From Accumulibacter sp. (GTDB lineage: Bacteria > Pseudomonadota > Gammaproteobacteria > Burkholderiales > Rhodocyclaceae), in contig NZ_JAZKUG010000001.1 in the NCBI RefSeq assembly GCF_036625195.1, positions 310,001 through 374,000 of the forward strand: DNA of 64,000 bases, in the 5' to 3' direction. Position 1 is the stretch's first letter, and each line of letters opens with the position of its first letter. The notes beneath the pieces were generated by a model. That model was given only the letters and a program-made list of their open reading frames with translations, made no database searches and was not told the origin of the DNA. Positions 1 through 9,194 of the stretch are shown in pieces. The translations under genes and the position numbers were made by a program.

Positions 1-147
1 CAGTTTCTGGTAGGCCTGCCGCGCGTCCCGCTCGAGCGCGGTCCGGTCGGCGGCAACGGCGGAAAAGGAACCGGCAAGGCCGGCGATCAGGACGACGAGA
101 AGGACGTGTGCAGCGCGGCCAAGCCGCTGGAAGACATTCGGGTTCAT
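1..147 (-). CDS. N-terminal part of an exported protein (SYLF/YSC84-like possible), cut by window edge
   Basis: Only the first 49 codons lie in the window; the gene continues past position 1. An ATG at 147 opens a peptide with a basic start followed by a hydrophobic stretch at about residues 12-33 ending in a plausible signal-peptidase site (SAVAA/DR). The first mature residues (ALERDARQAYQKL) resemble the opening helix of lipid-binding SYLF (YSC84-type) proteins of Proteobacteria, but 16 residues are too few to settle this. What is seen is a secretion signal. The family suggestion is a guess and the exact product is unknown. Confidence 0.5.
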   Translation of the reverse strand, partial: MNPNVFQRLGRAAHVLLVVLIAGLAGSFSAVAADRTALERDARQAYQKL

Positions 148-287
148 GTTGGGACCTCACGAGAAAGGTGGTTGCGGCATCCGTGCCGACCGTCGCCGGC
201 ACGACGTGATGATACTCCTGCAACCGCACGGGGCAGCGACCGCCGGCGAAGGCAGCGAGTCACCAGCAGCGCCGCTCCTTCCTGCAC

Positions 288-1397
288 TCAGTTGCCGAAC
301 AGGCCCTTCAGAGACTTCATGATCGTCGCTCCGCCCGGCACCACCGAATCGGCAGCCGCGTCTCCCGCCGCCTCCCGCGCCATGTCGCCCATGCCGAGCA
401 GCGCCGAGTCGAAGCTGTTGACGCGCACGCGGGCGGTCCAGATCGGCGGCTTTTTCTCGCCGGCCTTCTGCGGCGGATGGGCGAAGCTGCGCGTCGGACC
501 GAGCGCCTCGCCCATCAGCATCGCGCCCTGCGTCCGGGCAAAGATGCCCGCCGGAATCGTGCACGTGTTCTGGCTCGCCGGCAGCATCGGCGCCTGGTTC
601 CTCGACGCCATCCAGATGATCACCTCGCGCTCGTTGGCGGCGCCGACGGCGTTCAGGTTGTAGCCACGGGCACGCGCCAGGGCCGCCCACTGCAGGGGAA
701 TCGCCGCGCTCAGGCTGCCGCTGCCGGCGCGCAGGCCCATCGGCTCGAGGAAGTCCATCTGCTGGTCGAGCGCATAGCGAATCTCCTGCGGCATGAAGCT
801 CGTCCGCACCAGATGCTCGCCGACCGCCGAGGCGTCGGCCGGCACGGTACCGCCTGACGGATCGCCCTGCGGCCACCACAGCGTGCGCGGCGGCAGGCTC
901 TCGCCGCCGTCGGCGCCACCCTTGCCCTGCCGGCTGTGGCGCGCCATCGCCGCCACCTCTGGCGAGACGCGGCTGTCGATCGTGCGCAGGTCGATCACTT
1001 CCGGCTGGCCGGCTGGCACACTGGCGCCGCAACCCCAGTAGAGGAGCAGTTTGCCGCCCTGATCATCGGCCGCGCCACCCTCGCCCTTGCCGCGCCGCTC
1101 GCCACGCAGCGGCAGCACCGGCCCGATGCGCATCGCCTCGGGAACGATGTGCTCGGCGCTTGCCCCGCCGGCGAGATCAACCGGGCTCGTCAGGCGCAGA
1201 TCCATCATCCGGCTGACACTGCTGCCACGCCCGCTCATCATGCCGAGCATGCCGCTCATTCCGCCGCCACCGGCAAAGCCGGAATGCGTGCTCAGCGTCA
1301 TCTCGTAGCTCACCGGCGCCGCCATGGCCACCGGCACGATGCCGGCACTCGCCAGTGCTGCCGCCAGCGGCAGAAGACCGCTCATCTTCGTTCTCAT
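288..1397 (-). CDS. Exported protein of unknown function (369 aa)
   Basis: I do not recognise this family. The ATG at 1397 has a good ribosome site (AGGAG, 6 bases away). Residues 1-26 form a signal peptide with likely cleavage at VAMA/AP. A Gly/Met-rich segment follows at about residues 39-58, then a mixed globular region with several Cys (YWGCGAS near 140; NTCTIPAG near 280) and a conserved-looking tail ending in KSLKGLFGN. It should be periplasmic or surface exposed. No catalytic motif, lipobox or repeat was found. It stands alone between the exported-protein start at 147 and the PLP decarboxylase gene at 1493, and its base composition matches the core genome. A reading frame open further upstream to 1916 antisense to the neighbour is not supported, because the signal peptide and ribosome site both point to 1397. 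Confidence 0.75.
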   Translation of the reverse strand: MRTKMSGLLPLAAALASAGIVPVAMAAPVSYEMTLSTHSGFAGGGGMSGMLGMMSGRGSSVSRMMDLRLTSPVDLAGGASAEHIVPEAMRIGPVLPLRGERRGKGEGGAADDQGGKLLLYWGCGASVPAGQPEVIDLRTIDSRVSPEVAAMARHSRQGKGGADGGESLPPRTLWWPQGDPSGGTVPADASAVGEHLVRTSFMPQEIRYALDQQMDFLEPMGLRAGSGSLSAAIPLQWAALARARGYNLNAVGAANEREVIIWMASRNQAPMLPASQNTCTIPAGIFARTQGAMLMGEALGPTRSFAHPPQKAGEKKPPIWTARVRVNSFDSALLGMGDMAREAAGDAAADSVVPGGATIMKSLKGLFGN

Positions 1398-1492
1398 CAG
1401 GATCTCCTGGTTCGCAGTTGTTGGTAGCCGACTGTATAGCACCGAGGCGGCGACGACGAAAGGGCTCGGCTGGGGCTCGGCCGGCGCCCGCG

Positions 1493-2917
1493 TCAGGCGG
1501 ACAGGGAAGCGCCAGCCTGCGCCACCGCTTCCTGCAGCAGGCCGACATCGGCAGCCGTCGTCCGCCAGTTGTCGAACGCGGCGCGAATGGCGGCGCGGCC
1601 CTGCCAGACGGTGCCGGTGACGAAGGCACGGCCATCGGCCTGGATCGCACGCACCGCCGCCCGGTTCAGTTCGTCGTTCGCGCTGCCGTCGAGCCCGGGG
1701 CGGACGAGCCGGAAACAGACGATGTTCAGCGGCGCCGGATTCATCAGTTCGATCCCCGGCGTCGCCTCGACCCAGCGCGCAAACGCGGCGGCATTGTCGA
1801 CGCAGCGTTCGACCAGCGCGCGATAGCCGGCGCGACCGTAGGCCTTCAGTGCACACCACGCGGCAAGACCGCGGAAGCGACGCGACATCTCGGGGACATG
1901 GGTGAAGGGATCCCAACCCGCACCAGCGGCAACGTAGGCACCGGCAACCGCGAAAGCCTCACGCAGCAGGGCGCCGTCACGGACGAAGGCGAAGCCGCAG
2001 TCGTACGGCACGTTCAGCCATTTGTGGCCGTCCGCCGCCACCGAGTCGGCGCGCTCGATGCCGCGGACGAGGTGCGCCAGCCGCGGTGAAACGGCTGCAA
2101 ACAGCCCGAAGGCTGCGTCCACATGCAGCCAGGCGCCGCCCGGATGCCCGTCGCGCAGGTCGGCCAGCGCCGCAAGGTCGTCGAAGTGGCCGCTGTTGAC
2201 CTCGCCGGCATTGCCGACGAGGATCACCGGACCGTCGACGTCGCGCAACAGACCGGCCAGTGCATCGAGGTCCACCTCGCCGTGGCGGGCATCCACCCGG
2301 CGCACCTGGTTGCGACCGAAGCCCAGCGTACCGAGGCATTTGACGGCGCTGAGATGGATTTCACTGCTGCCGGCGACGACGATCGGCGGCCGGCCGGCGA
2401 GGCCATCGCCGGCCGCATCGAAACCGAGCTGCCGACCCGCCCACTGCCGCGCCGTGGCGAGTCCGACGAGATTGGCCATCGTCGCGCCGCTGGTCAGCGC
2501 GCCTTGCCAGGCCCCTGGCAGGCCGAAGAGCTCCTGCAGCCAGCGCAGAACGACGAGTTCGGTCTGCGCCGCCGCCGGGCTGCCCGCCCACAGGCCGGCG
2601 TTCTGGTCGATCGCGGAGGCCAGCCAGTCACCGGCGAGCGCCGCCGGCGTCGCACCGCCATTGACGAAACCGAAGAAGCGCGGCCCTGGCGAAGCGGTGA
2701 TGCCGCGCTCGGCGCGGGCGAACCACTCGCCGACGACGCCTGCGGCGTCGCAGCCGTTCTCGGGCAACGCCTCATCGAGGGCCAGGGCCATTTCCTGCGG
2801 TGTTGGCACCCGGCTCACCGCGCGCTGCGGCAGCGAAGCGAGAAAGGCCGTCGCCAGCTCGTAGGCCGCGCGCAGTGCCCCGTCGGCACCGCCTGCTGCA
2901 TCCGTGTCTGCACTCAT
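1493..2917 (-). CDS. PLP-dependent group II decarboxylase / aromatic-L-amino-acid decarboxylase-like
   Basis: This is a pyridoxal-phosphate enzyme of fold type I, group II decarboxylase family, about 475 residues (normal size). The cofactor lysine lies in SVAADGHKWLNVPYDCG, with the preceding Asp/His pair in WLHVDAAFG; GALTSGATMANL is the phosphate-binding region. Members decarboxylate aromatic amino acids, glutamate, aspartate or diaminobutyrate, and sequence alone does not fix the substrate here. Three in-frame ATGs lie at 2923, 2920 and 2917 and a GTG at 2929. A GAGG sits 6 bases before the third ATG, so 2917 is chosen. The gene is monocistronic by spacing and has no obvious pathway partner nearby, so a role in amine synthesis is inference. 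Confidence 0.85.
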   Translation of the reverse strand: MSADTDAAGGADGALRAAYELATAFLASLPQRAVSRVPTPQEMALALDEALPENGCDAAGVVGEWFARAERGITASPGPRFFGFVNGGATPAALAGDWLASAIDQNAGLWAGSPAAAQTELVVLRWLQELFGLPGAWQGALTSGATMANLVGLATARQWAGRQLGFDAAGDGLAGRPPIVVAGSSEIHLSAVKCLGTLGFGRNQVRRVDARHGEVDLDALAGLLRDVDGPVILVGNAGEVNSGHFDDLAALADLRDGHPGGAWLHVDAAFGLFAAVSPRLAHLVRGIERADSVAADGHKWLNVPYDCGFAFVRDGALLREAFAVAGAYVAAGAGWDPFTHVPEMSRRFRGLAAWCALKAYGRAGYRALVERCVDNAAAFARWVEATPGIELMNPAPLNIVCFRLVRPGLDGSANDELNRAAVRAIQADGRAFVTGTVWQGRAAIRAAFDNWRTTAADVGLLQEAVAQAGASLSA

Positions 2918-3029
2918 CATCATCCTCACCCTTCTGACGCCTGCTCGCGACCAGCGGCCGAGGCCGCCACCGCAGCGCAGTATCGCCGCGCCGGCGAGCC
3001 GGGGTCAATGCCCCGGCGCACACCGGCGT

Positions 3030-3947
3030 TCAGCCAGTCGCGGCCGGTGTCGCGTTCGCCGCCGCGCGTTCGCGGCCCAGGCACTCGTACTCGGCGATCA
3101 GTTGCGCACCGACGAGCAGCAAGGTGGCGGCGATCTCCATGCTGAACATCGCCACCACCGCCGTCGCCAGCGGCCCGTAGACGACACTCGCCTTCGACAG
3201 AGTGGTGAAGAACCAGACCAGGATGCGGCGGATCACCTCCCAGATCAGCGTCGCAGCGATGCCGCCGGAGAGCGCATGGCGCAGGCGCACCCGTCCGACC
3301 GGCATGATCAGGTAGATCGCCGTCAGGATGCAGACTTCGGCACCGAGGCCGACGAGGTGGAGGAGATTGCCTGCCAGCCCGCGCAGCGACCACTCCCAGC
3401 CGAAGAAGTGCAGGTTGGCAGCGGCGACCGTCTCGAGGGTGATCGAAACGATGGTGACGCCGAGCAGGGCGACAGCCAGCAGCAGGACAAAGCAGTAAGG
3501 CAGCAGCGCCGAGGTCAGGAAGTGGCGTTGCCCGCCGGCGTTGCGATGGGCGAAGATCACCGCCATCGCCTTCTCGAGGACCGAAAAGGCCAGCGAGCTG
3601 AAGAACAGCATCGTCAGCAGCAGGACCGCGCCGACCGCCGCCCGCTGTTCCATGAATTTCGCGATCTCCGCAAGGAAGGCGTGCGACTGGCTGGGCACCA
3701 GCCATTCGAGGTAGCGCCCGATCGTCGCCAGCAGTTCCGCCTCGTCGACCAGGTGCGACAGCACGATCACCGACAGGATGAGTAGCGGCACGACCGACAG
3801 CAACGCATAGTAGGCAATCGCCGCCGCCAGCAGCAGCCCCTGATTGCCGCTGAAGCGGCGCAGCGCACGCAGCACGAAGCGCGCCGGGTGCCGCAGCACC
3901 TGTCGCGTCGACGCACTGGCTACGGGCATGCTGAACGAAGGGAACAC
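3030..3947 (-). CDS. YihY/BrkB family inner-membrane protein (UPF0761)
   Basis: A membrane protein of about 305 residues and six predicted transmembrane segments, matching the YihY/virulence factor BrkB family. The N-terminal signature AIAYYALLSVVPLLIL (about residues 44-60) is the most typical part of the family. The old name 'ribonuclease BN' for this family is wrong; proposed roles are in transport or envelope function. The likely start is a GTG at 3947, with an alternative ATG at 3929, and neither has a strong ribosome site. The C-terminus after the last helix is short and polar. It follows the LysE-type exporter at a 42-base gap on the same strand, but the base composition changes between the two, so they are probably not an old operon. 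Confidence 0.88.
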   Translation of the reverse strand: MFPSFSMPVASASTRQVLRHPARFVLRALRRFSGNQGLLLAAAIAYYALLSVVPLLILSVIVLSHLVDEAELLATIGRYLEWLVPSQSHAFLAEIAKFMEQRAAVGAVLLLTMLFFSSLAFSVLEKAMAVIFAHRNAGGQRHFLTSALLPYCFVLLLAVALLGVTIVSITLETVAAANLHFFGWEWSLRGLAGNLLHLVGLGAEVCILTAIYLIMPVGRVRLRHALSGGIAATLIWEVIRRILVWFFTTLSKASVVYGPLATAVVAMFSMEIAATLLLVGAQLIAEYECLGRERAAANATPAATG

Positions 3948-3989
3948 GACCGCTGACGGGTCTCCTGGCCCATGGTCTCGACTGCCGGG

Positions 3990-4622
3990 TCAGCCCTTTC
4001 GCTCCATGGCAAGAAGCCTTGCAGCGAGGCCGAGAAAGACAAAACCCATCAGTCGTTCAAGCAGCAACTGACGGCGAGGACTCGACAAGAGCCATTGGCC
4101 AAGGCTACCGCTGGCTATTGACAAAGCCGCCTGAAATAGCAGGCCAAGCAGAGCCAAGAGAGCACCAAGGCCGACAATTTGTTGGAAGATCGGCCCGAAG
4201 GATGGGGCAGCGAATTGCGGAAGAAACACACCAGAAAACAAGATGGCCTTTGGGTTCAGCAGATTCGTCATGAACCCACGGCGGAAATTTTCGACCGGCG
4301 AGCGAGCAGTGACTTGACTGCCTGCGACGAAAGGCTTTGAGCGAAAGGATTTGTAAGCGAGAAGGATCAGGTAAGCGGCGCCCCCAAAGCGGATGACATC
4401 AAAAGCAATGGGCGACGTGGCTACGATTGCCGCAACCCCGGCAGCAGCAAGAACGGAATGAGCAAACATGGCCAATGAAATACCGGCAGAAGCCCAAAGC
4501 GCAGGCCTCCGACCTTCTGAAACTCCAGTTGCGACGATGAATGCCACATCAGGTCCGGGGGTGAGGAGCAGAACCAAGGACGCCGCAAGGAAAACAGGCA
4601 GAACAGAAATGTCGAAGGGCAT
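3990..4622 (-). CDS. LysE/RhtB family amino-acid exporter
   Basis: A 210-residue protein with five to six hydrophobic helices and the LysE/RhtB signature LLLTPGPDVAFIVATG near residues 20-35, plus the middle motif GFMTNLLNPKAILF. The family exports amino acids or homoserine lactones from the cytoplasm; the substrate cannot be read from sequence. The start at 4622 is supported by a perfect GGAGG located 5 bases upstream; an upstream in-frame ATG at 4685 lacks one. The gene and its neighbour at 4736-5272 are visibly poorer in G+C than the flanking genes, with codon choices such as GCA, AAA and GAA that neighbours avoid. This suggests the pair arrived by transfer. Confidence 0.9.
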   Translation of the reverse strand: MPFDISVLPVFLAASLVLLLTPGPDVAFIVATGVSEGRRPALWASAGISLAMFAHSVLAAAGVAAIVATSPIAFDVIRFGGAAYLILLAYKSFRSKPFVAGSQVTARSPVENFRRGFMTNLLNPKAILFSGVFLPQFAAPSFGPIFQQIVGLGALLALLGLLFQAALSIASGSLGQWLLSSPRRQLLLERLMGFVFLGLAARLLAMERKG

Positions 4623-4735
4623 GGTAGCCTCCTTGTCAGAAAAAGGGCTAACGCGTGAACCCAGGCCGCGGCCCGTCAGGGACATCGTGCCTGCAGCGAA
4701 TTGTTGGCCACAGCCAAGTTGAACTGACGAAGGCT

Positions 4736-5272
4736 CTAGAAACCATACCCCGGTTGCTTGAGGAACTCAACCTCTTCTGCTGTGGAGGACCGGCCCAAGA
4801 TTGCATTGCGGTGTGGATACCGCCCAAACCGATCAATGGTGTACTTGTGGCGAAGCTCGAACTCGTAATTGCCCGGCGGTGCGTACGCCTTGAACAAGGA
4901 CTCGGCCCGCACATGGATCACACGCGACTCGCTGTGCATGAACGGCATGAGCAAGAAGCTGCGCTCATCGCTGCCGAGAACAGCAAGCGCCCCTGCGGCA
5001 ACGGCCTCCTGCGACAGAACCAGCGCCATTGGATCCTGGGCAAAGGCTTGCGGCGTACCGCGATGAATGTTCCGCGAGAACTGGTCCAGCACGATGATCT
5101 CGGCCAAGCGTCCATGTGGCCGGACACGCCACTCATCAAGCTCTCCCGCCGCGGCCTGCTGCAACAGACCCAGATAGCGCTCCTTGATCAGGTCATCGAA
5201 TACCGGATCAGCGATCCACCACTGCTTCGGTTGAATTTCCTTGAACCAGAAGGTCAGAACCTCTTCGAACAT
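4736..5272 (-). CDS. DUF924 family protein
   Basis: A 178-residue soluble protein of the DUF924 family, with the family landmarks EVLTFWF at the N-terminus, LAEIIVLDQFSRNIHRGTPQAFAQD in the middle (positions about 69-93), and HSESRVIH later. The structures known for the family are all-helical TPR-like folds and the biochemical role is unknown. The ATG at 5272 has an AAGGA about 9 bases upstream. Upstream codons in the same frame look like random high-GC sequence and were left out. It shares lower G+C with the LysE-type exporter that follows at 4622 and may have been acquired with it. Confidence 0.85.
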   Translation of the reverse strand: MFEEVLTFWFKEIQPKQWWIADPVFDDLIKERYLGLLQQAAAGELDEWRVRPHGRLAEIIVLDQFSRNIHRGTPQAFAQDPMALVLSQEAVAAGALAVLGSDERSFLLMPFMHSESRVIHVRAESLFKAYAPPGNYEFELRHKYTIDRFGRYPHRNAILGRSSTAEEVEFLKQPGYGF

Positions 5273-5495
5273 TCCCGATTCCTTTGCTCTCGCCACTTGG
5301 GGGGGCCAACGTGCAACTGATGGAACAAAACAACGCCCTCGACCTCCGCTTGCCGAGGCAACCGGGCGACGGCAGGCAAGCGCCATCGCCCGGCGATAAA
5401 CGGCAAGGCGTGCTCGATGCTTTCGCCTCGGGTGCTGCGCCACGACACCGACGCGGATCGCCCCGATCGCCTCCGCAAGCAACGCACCGCCCACC

Positions 5496-7898
5496 TCACC
5501 GGGAACCGGCCGCCTCGGCCGCCGCCGGCGAATCCTCGCGCGGCCCTTCGCCTTCCTCGCTCTCGCGCAGGATCTGGTCGATCTTCTCCTGCAGCGGATC
5601 GCTCCCGAGTGGCTCCGGCACGCCGCGGGTTGCGGGCTCTGGCGGTAGGTCGGGCGCCTGCGGCCTTGGCGCAGCTTCGACCGGCCGGCGGCGGCGCTCG
5701 GGCGCGACGGCCGGCTCGGGCGCGAACAGCTCGCGCCACCAGCGCTTGATGCGCGCCCACCATCCGGTCTCTTCCGGCGGCGAGAAACGAAGCCGTGGGT
5801 CGATGATGCGTGCGCGCAGGACGTTGCGGAAGAAGTCACCGACGACCGGCAACGCGCTGTGCGCGCCCTGCCCCCAATGGTCGCTGCGCAGCGTGACGCG
5901 ACCGTCGTTGAAACCGACCCAGGCGCCGGCGACGAGTTGCCGGTGCATCAGGATGAACCAGCCATCCGCGTTGTCCTGCGTCGTGCCGGTCTTGCCGGCG
6001 ACGTCGGCGCGGATGCCGTAGCGATTGCGGATGGCGCGACCGGTGCCGCGGTCGATCACGCCGCGCATGCTGTCGAGCAGCGTGTAGGCGACCGCGGGCT
6101 TGAGCACCGCCTCGGCCTCTGGCGGGCCGAATTCCTCGATGACCCGGCCGTCGCGGTCCTCGATGCGGCTGACCAGAAGTGCCTCGCGGTAGACGCCCGC
6201 GTTGGCGATCGTGCCGTAGGCGCTGACCATTTCCTTCAGGGTGACCGGGCTGGTGCCAAGGGCAAGCGAAGGCACGGCCTCGAGCCTGCTCTCGCGCACG
6301 CCCATGTCGCGGGCGAGCCGGGCGACCCTGGCGGCGCCGACCTGCTGCATGAGCTGCGCGGTGATCGTGTTCTTCGAGCGGGCGAGCGCATCGGCGAGAG
6401 TCATCGACTCACCACTGGGCGGCCCGCCATCGGTCGGCCGCCAGATCTCGCTGCCGCCGACGGCGATCGCCACCTCCTGGTCGATCAGCCGGTCGCCGGG
6501 CTTGGCACCCTGGCGAAACGCCTCGCCATAGACGAAGGGCTTGAAGGTCGAGCCGGGCTGGCGGCGCGCCTGCTGCACATGGTCGAAGGCGTCCTGCTCG
6601 AAGTCGCGGCTGCCGACCCAGGCCTTGACGTGGCCGTTGCGCGGATCGATCGCCAGGAAGCCGATCTGGATCTGGGTCTTCTGTCGCTGCAGCGCGCGCA
6701 TGAAGGCCTTGTCGGCCTGCAGGTCCTGCATTGCCTGCTGCGGGGTGCGGCCCTTGCCGATCGCGGCACGATACTCCGGCGATTCGCGGATGAACGACTG
6801 CACGAGGTCCACGTCGGGACTCCACGCCGAGCGTCTGCCCCAGGCGGCGTCGGCGATCCTCTGCAGGGCGTTGCCCTGGCGGAACACGGCCTGGTTGGCC
6901 GCCGCCTGCAGGCGGGAGTCGATGGTCGTGCGCACGATCAGCCCGTCGCCGTAAATGCTGTAGTCGTTGCGGTCGGCCCAGGCGATCAGCCACTTGCGCA
7001 GTTGCCTGGCGAAATGCGGCGCCGGTCCCGGCACTTCGCTCTGCCGCTCGAAGTCGATGCGCAGCGGTTTCTCGCGCAGCGCGTCGAACCGCTCGGCGTC
7101 CAGTTTCCCGCGCCGGACCATCTGCTGCAGCACGATGTTGCGGCGCTGCAGCGAGCGCTCCGGATTGAGAACCGGGTTGTAGTAGCTGTTGCCCTTGAGC
7201 ATGCCGACCAGCGTCGCCGCCTGCAGGACGTCGAGCCGGTCGGCCGAAGTGTCGAAATAGGTGCGCGCCGCCATCTCGATGCCGTAGGCGTTGTACAGGA
7301 AGGGGACGGTGTTGAGGTAGGTCTCGAGGATTTCGTCCTTGCTGTGGACGGCCTCGATCTTCAACGCCGTGATCGCCTCCTTGATCTTGCGCATCAACGT
7401 CGGATCACGGCCGATCGCCTCCGGGTACAGGTTGCGCGCGAGTTGCTGCGTCAGCGTCGAACCGCCCTGGCGGTCGCCGCTGAAAGTGTTGAGCGCGGCG
7501 GCGATGGTGCGTCGCCAGTCGAGGCCGAAATGCTCGCGGAAGCGGTGGTCCTCGGTGGCGATCAGGGCGTCGATGACGTGCGGCGAGATCCCGGCCAGCG
7601 GCACCCACTCGCGATTGGACTGCTTGAACTCGGCCAGCTTCCGGCCGTCGGCCGAAAGGATCTGCGCCGGCTGCTCCGACGACACCTTGCGGATGTCGCT
7701 GATCCCCGGCGTTAAAGGAATCAGGATGAGGACGTAGAGCAGCAGCAGCGCCGGCAGCGCCAGCAGCGCGCGGACCACCCCGCGCCGCGTCGGGTGACGG
7801 AGGGCGTCGACGCTGCTGCCGAGGCGCGCGGCAAGGGCCGGGGCACGCCTGGCAACCAGTTGCTTAAGCTCGCCGAGCCGGGAACGGAACGATGCCAT
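5496..7898 (-). CDS. Class A penicillin-binding protein (PBP1-type transglycosylase/transpeptidase)
   Basis: A bifunctional peptidoglycan synthase of 800 residues anchored by one N-terminal transmembrane helix (about 43-62). The glycosyltransferase domain has the catalytic Glu in ATEDHRF (residue ~116) and GGSTLTQQLARN. The transpeptidase domain has the SxxK serine in PGSTFKPF (~448), SKN, and KTGTT (~636), so all active-site motifs are present. The C-terminal ~90 residues are a Pro/Arg/Glu-rich tail, probably disordered. It polymerises lipid II and crosslinks strands in the periplasm. Unlike many proteobacterial ponA genes it is not next to pilM, so it may be a second PBP1 paralogue. It is divergent from the NUDIX gene at 8066. 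Confidence 0.93.
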   Translation of the reverse strand: MASFRSRLGELKQLVARRAPALAARLGSSVDALRHPTRRGVVRALLALPALLLLYVLILIPLTPGISDIRKVSSEQPAQILSADGRKLAEFKQSNREWVPLAGISPHVIDALIATEDHRFREHFGLDWRRTIAAALNTFSGDRQGGSTLTQQLARNLYPEAIGRDPTLMRKIKEAITALKIEAVHSKDEILETYLNTVPFLYNAYGIEMAARTYFDTSADRLDVLQAATLVGMLKGNSYYNPVLNPERSLQRRNIVLQQMVRRGKLDAERFDALREKPLRIDFERQSEVPGPAPHFARQLRKWLIAWADRNDYSIYGDGLIVRTTIDSRLQAAANQAVFRQGNALQRIADAAWGRRSAWSPDVDLVQSFIRESPEYRAAIGKGRTPQQAMQDLQADKAFMRALQRQKTQIQIGFLAIDPRNGHVKAWVGSRDFEQDAFDHVQQARRQPGSTFKPFVYGEAFRQGAKPGDRLIDQEVAIAVGGSEIWRPTDGGPPSGESMTLADALARSKNTITAQLMQQVGAARVARLARDMGVRESRLEAVPSLALGTSPVTLKEMVSAYGTIANAGVYREALLVSRIEDRDGRVIEEFGPPEAEAVLKPAVAYTLLDSMRGVIDRGTGRAIRNRYGIRADVAGKTGTTQDNADGWFILMHRQLVAGAWVGFNDGRVTLRSDHWGQGAHSALPVVGDFFRNVLRARIIDPRLRFSPPEETGWWARIKRWWRELFAPEPAVAPERRRRPVEAAPRPQAPDLPPEPATRGVPEPLGSDPLQEKIDQILRESEEGEGPREDSPAAAEAAGSR

Positions 7899-8065
7899 CG
7901 ATGCTTCACATCACCAACAAAAGGGCTGCCGCCCGGGACTGCTGATGCTATGGACCCGAGCAGGCGCCGTCAATTCGTTTCGCCGCGTCTTGCCGCTGGC
8001 ACGGCAGGCGTCGGCCAGCGCCTCCGCCTGCGCTACACTTCGCCCCATCCGGAAAGGAGCGACGC

Positions 8066-8695
8066 ATGCGCCAGGACGAAGTCGAGATCATCGAACGCGA
8101 AATCTGCTACCAGGGTTTCTACCGCCTCGAGCGGCTGCGCCTGCGGCACCGGCTGTTCGCCGGCGGCATGGGCCCGCCGATCGTCCGCGAGGTGATCGAG
8201 AAGGGCGACGTCGCCGCGGTGTTGCTCTACGATCCGCTGCGCGACGAGGTGGTGATGATCGAGCAGTTCCGCATCGGCGCGCGCAACGACGCACGCGGTC
8301 CGTGGCTGCTCGAAATCGTCGCCGGCCTGATCGAAGCCGGCGAAACGCCGGCACAGGTGGCGCGGCGCGAGGCGCTCGAGGAAGCCGGCTGCACGGTGCT
8401 CGACCTGCTGCCGATCAGCAGCTTCTACACCAGCCCGGCGAAGACCTCGCAGCGCACCCACCTCTTCCTCGGCCGGGTGGACAGCGCGAACGCCGGCGGC
8501 ATCCACGGACTGGCAGAGGAAGGCGAGGACATCCGCGTCGTCCGCCTGCCGGCGGCCGAGGCCTTGCTGCTCGCGCAACAGGGGAAGACGGACTCGGCGT
8601 GGCCGTTGCTTGCGCTGTTCTGGTTTGCCGGCCAGCGCGAAGCGGTGCGTGCGCGCTGGTCGCTCGCCGGCGAAGCGCCGCCGGCGTCCGCCTGA
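8066..8695 (+). CDS. nudF: NUDIX hydrolase, ADP-ribose pyrophosphatase type
   Basis: 209 residues with a complete NUDIX box at about 87-109 (GLIEAGETP followed by REALEEAGC), preceded by the MIEQFRIGAR segment and the EIVAG motif typical of ADP-ribose diphosphatases. The enzyme hydrolyses ADP-ribose to AMP and ribose-5-phosphate using Mg ions held by the NUDIX glutamates. The ATG at 8066 follows GGAAAGGAG at good spacing. The length and the C-terminal ...QGKTDSAWPLLALFWF pattern match NudF. It is divergent from the PBP gene and convergent with the phosphatase gene at 8709, with only 13 bases between the ends. Confidence 0.9.
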   Translation: MRQDEVEIIEREICYQGFYRLERLRLRHRLFAGGMGPPIVREVIEKGDVAAVLLYDPLRDEVVMIEQFRIGARNDARGPWLLEIVAGLIEAGETPAQVARREALEEAGCTVLDLLPISSFYTSPAKTSQRTHLFLGRVDSANAGGIHGLAEEGEDIRVVRLPAAEALLLAQQGKTDSAWPLLALFWFAGQREAVRARWSLAGEAPPASA

Positions 8696-8708
8696 TCGCC
8701 CGCCGCTT

Positions 8709-9194
8709 TCAGCAACCGTCGCGGCGACCGGCGAGATCGGCGAGCAGGCCGCGCACCGCGAGTTCGCAAAGGTCGATCACGCGCTCGAAACCCGATTCGG
8801 CGCCATAGTACGGATCGGGAACTTCGGAGATGCCGAGGCCGGTGGCGTAGTTGAGGAACAGGCCAAGCTTGCCCCGGTTCGCCGCCGGGCACTGCCGCCG
8901 CAACGCAGCCAGGTTGGATTCGTCCATCACCAGGATACGGTCGAAACGCTCGAAATCGGCGTCGATGACCGCCCGCGCCCGCAGGCGCGAAAGATCGTAG
9001 CCGCGGCGCGCTGCGACCCGCCGCGCGCGCGGGTCGGGCGCCTCGCCGGCGTGATAGTGGCCGTGCGTGCCGGCCGAATCGAAGTCGAGCGCGCGCCCGA
9101 GACCCTGCTGCTGCGCCAGGGTGCGGGCGACCGCTTCGGCGATCGGCGAACGGCAGATGTTGCCCATGCAGACGAAAAGCACGCGATACGGCAT
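8709..9194 (-). CDS. Low-molecular-weight protein-tyrosine phosphatase
   Basis: 161 residues, standard for the family. The catalytic P-loop CMGNICRS sits at residues 9-16 (nucleophile Cys9, Arg15) and the general-acid loop DPYYG at about 130, both intact. These cytoplasmic enzymes remove phosphate from tyrosine residues, often those of BY-kinases controlling exopolysaccharide, but no such kinase is in this window. The ATG at 9194 has a GGGGTG stretch directly upstream; a longer in-frame start at 9272 would add an atypical N-terminus before the conserved MPYRVLFVC. It faces the nudF gene tail to tail. Confidence 0.9.
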   Translation of the reverse strand: MPYRVLFVCMGNICRSPIAEAVARTLAQQQGLGRALDFDSAGTHGHYHAGEAPDPRARRVAARRGYDLSRLRARAVIDADFERFDRILVMDESNLAALRRQCPAANRGKLGLFLNYATGLGISEVPDPYYGAESGFERVIDLCELAVRGLLADLAGRRDGC

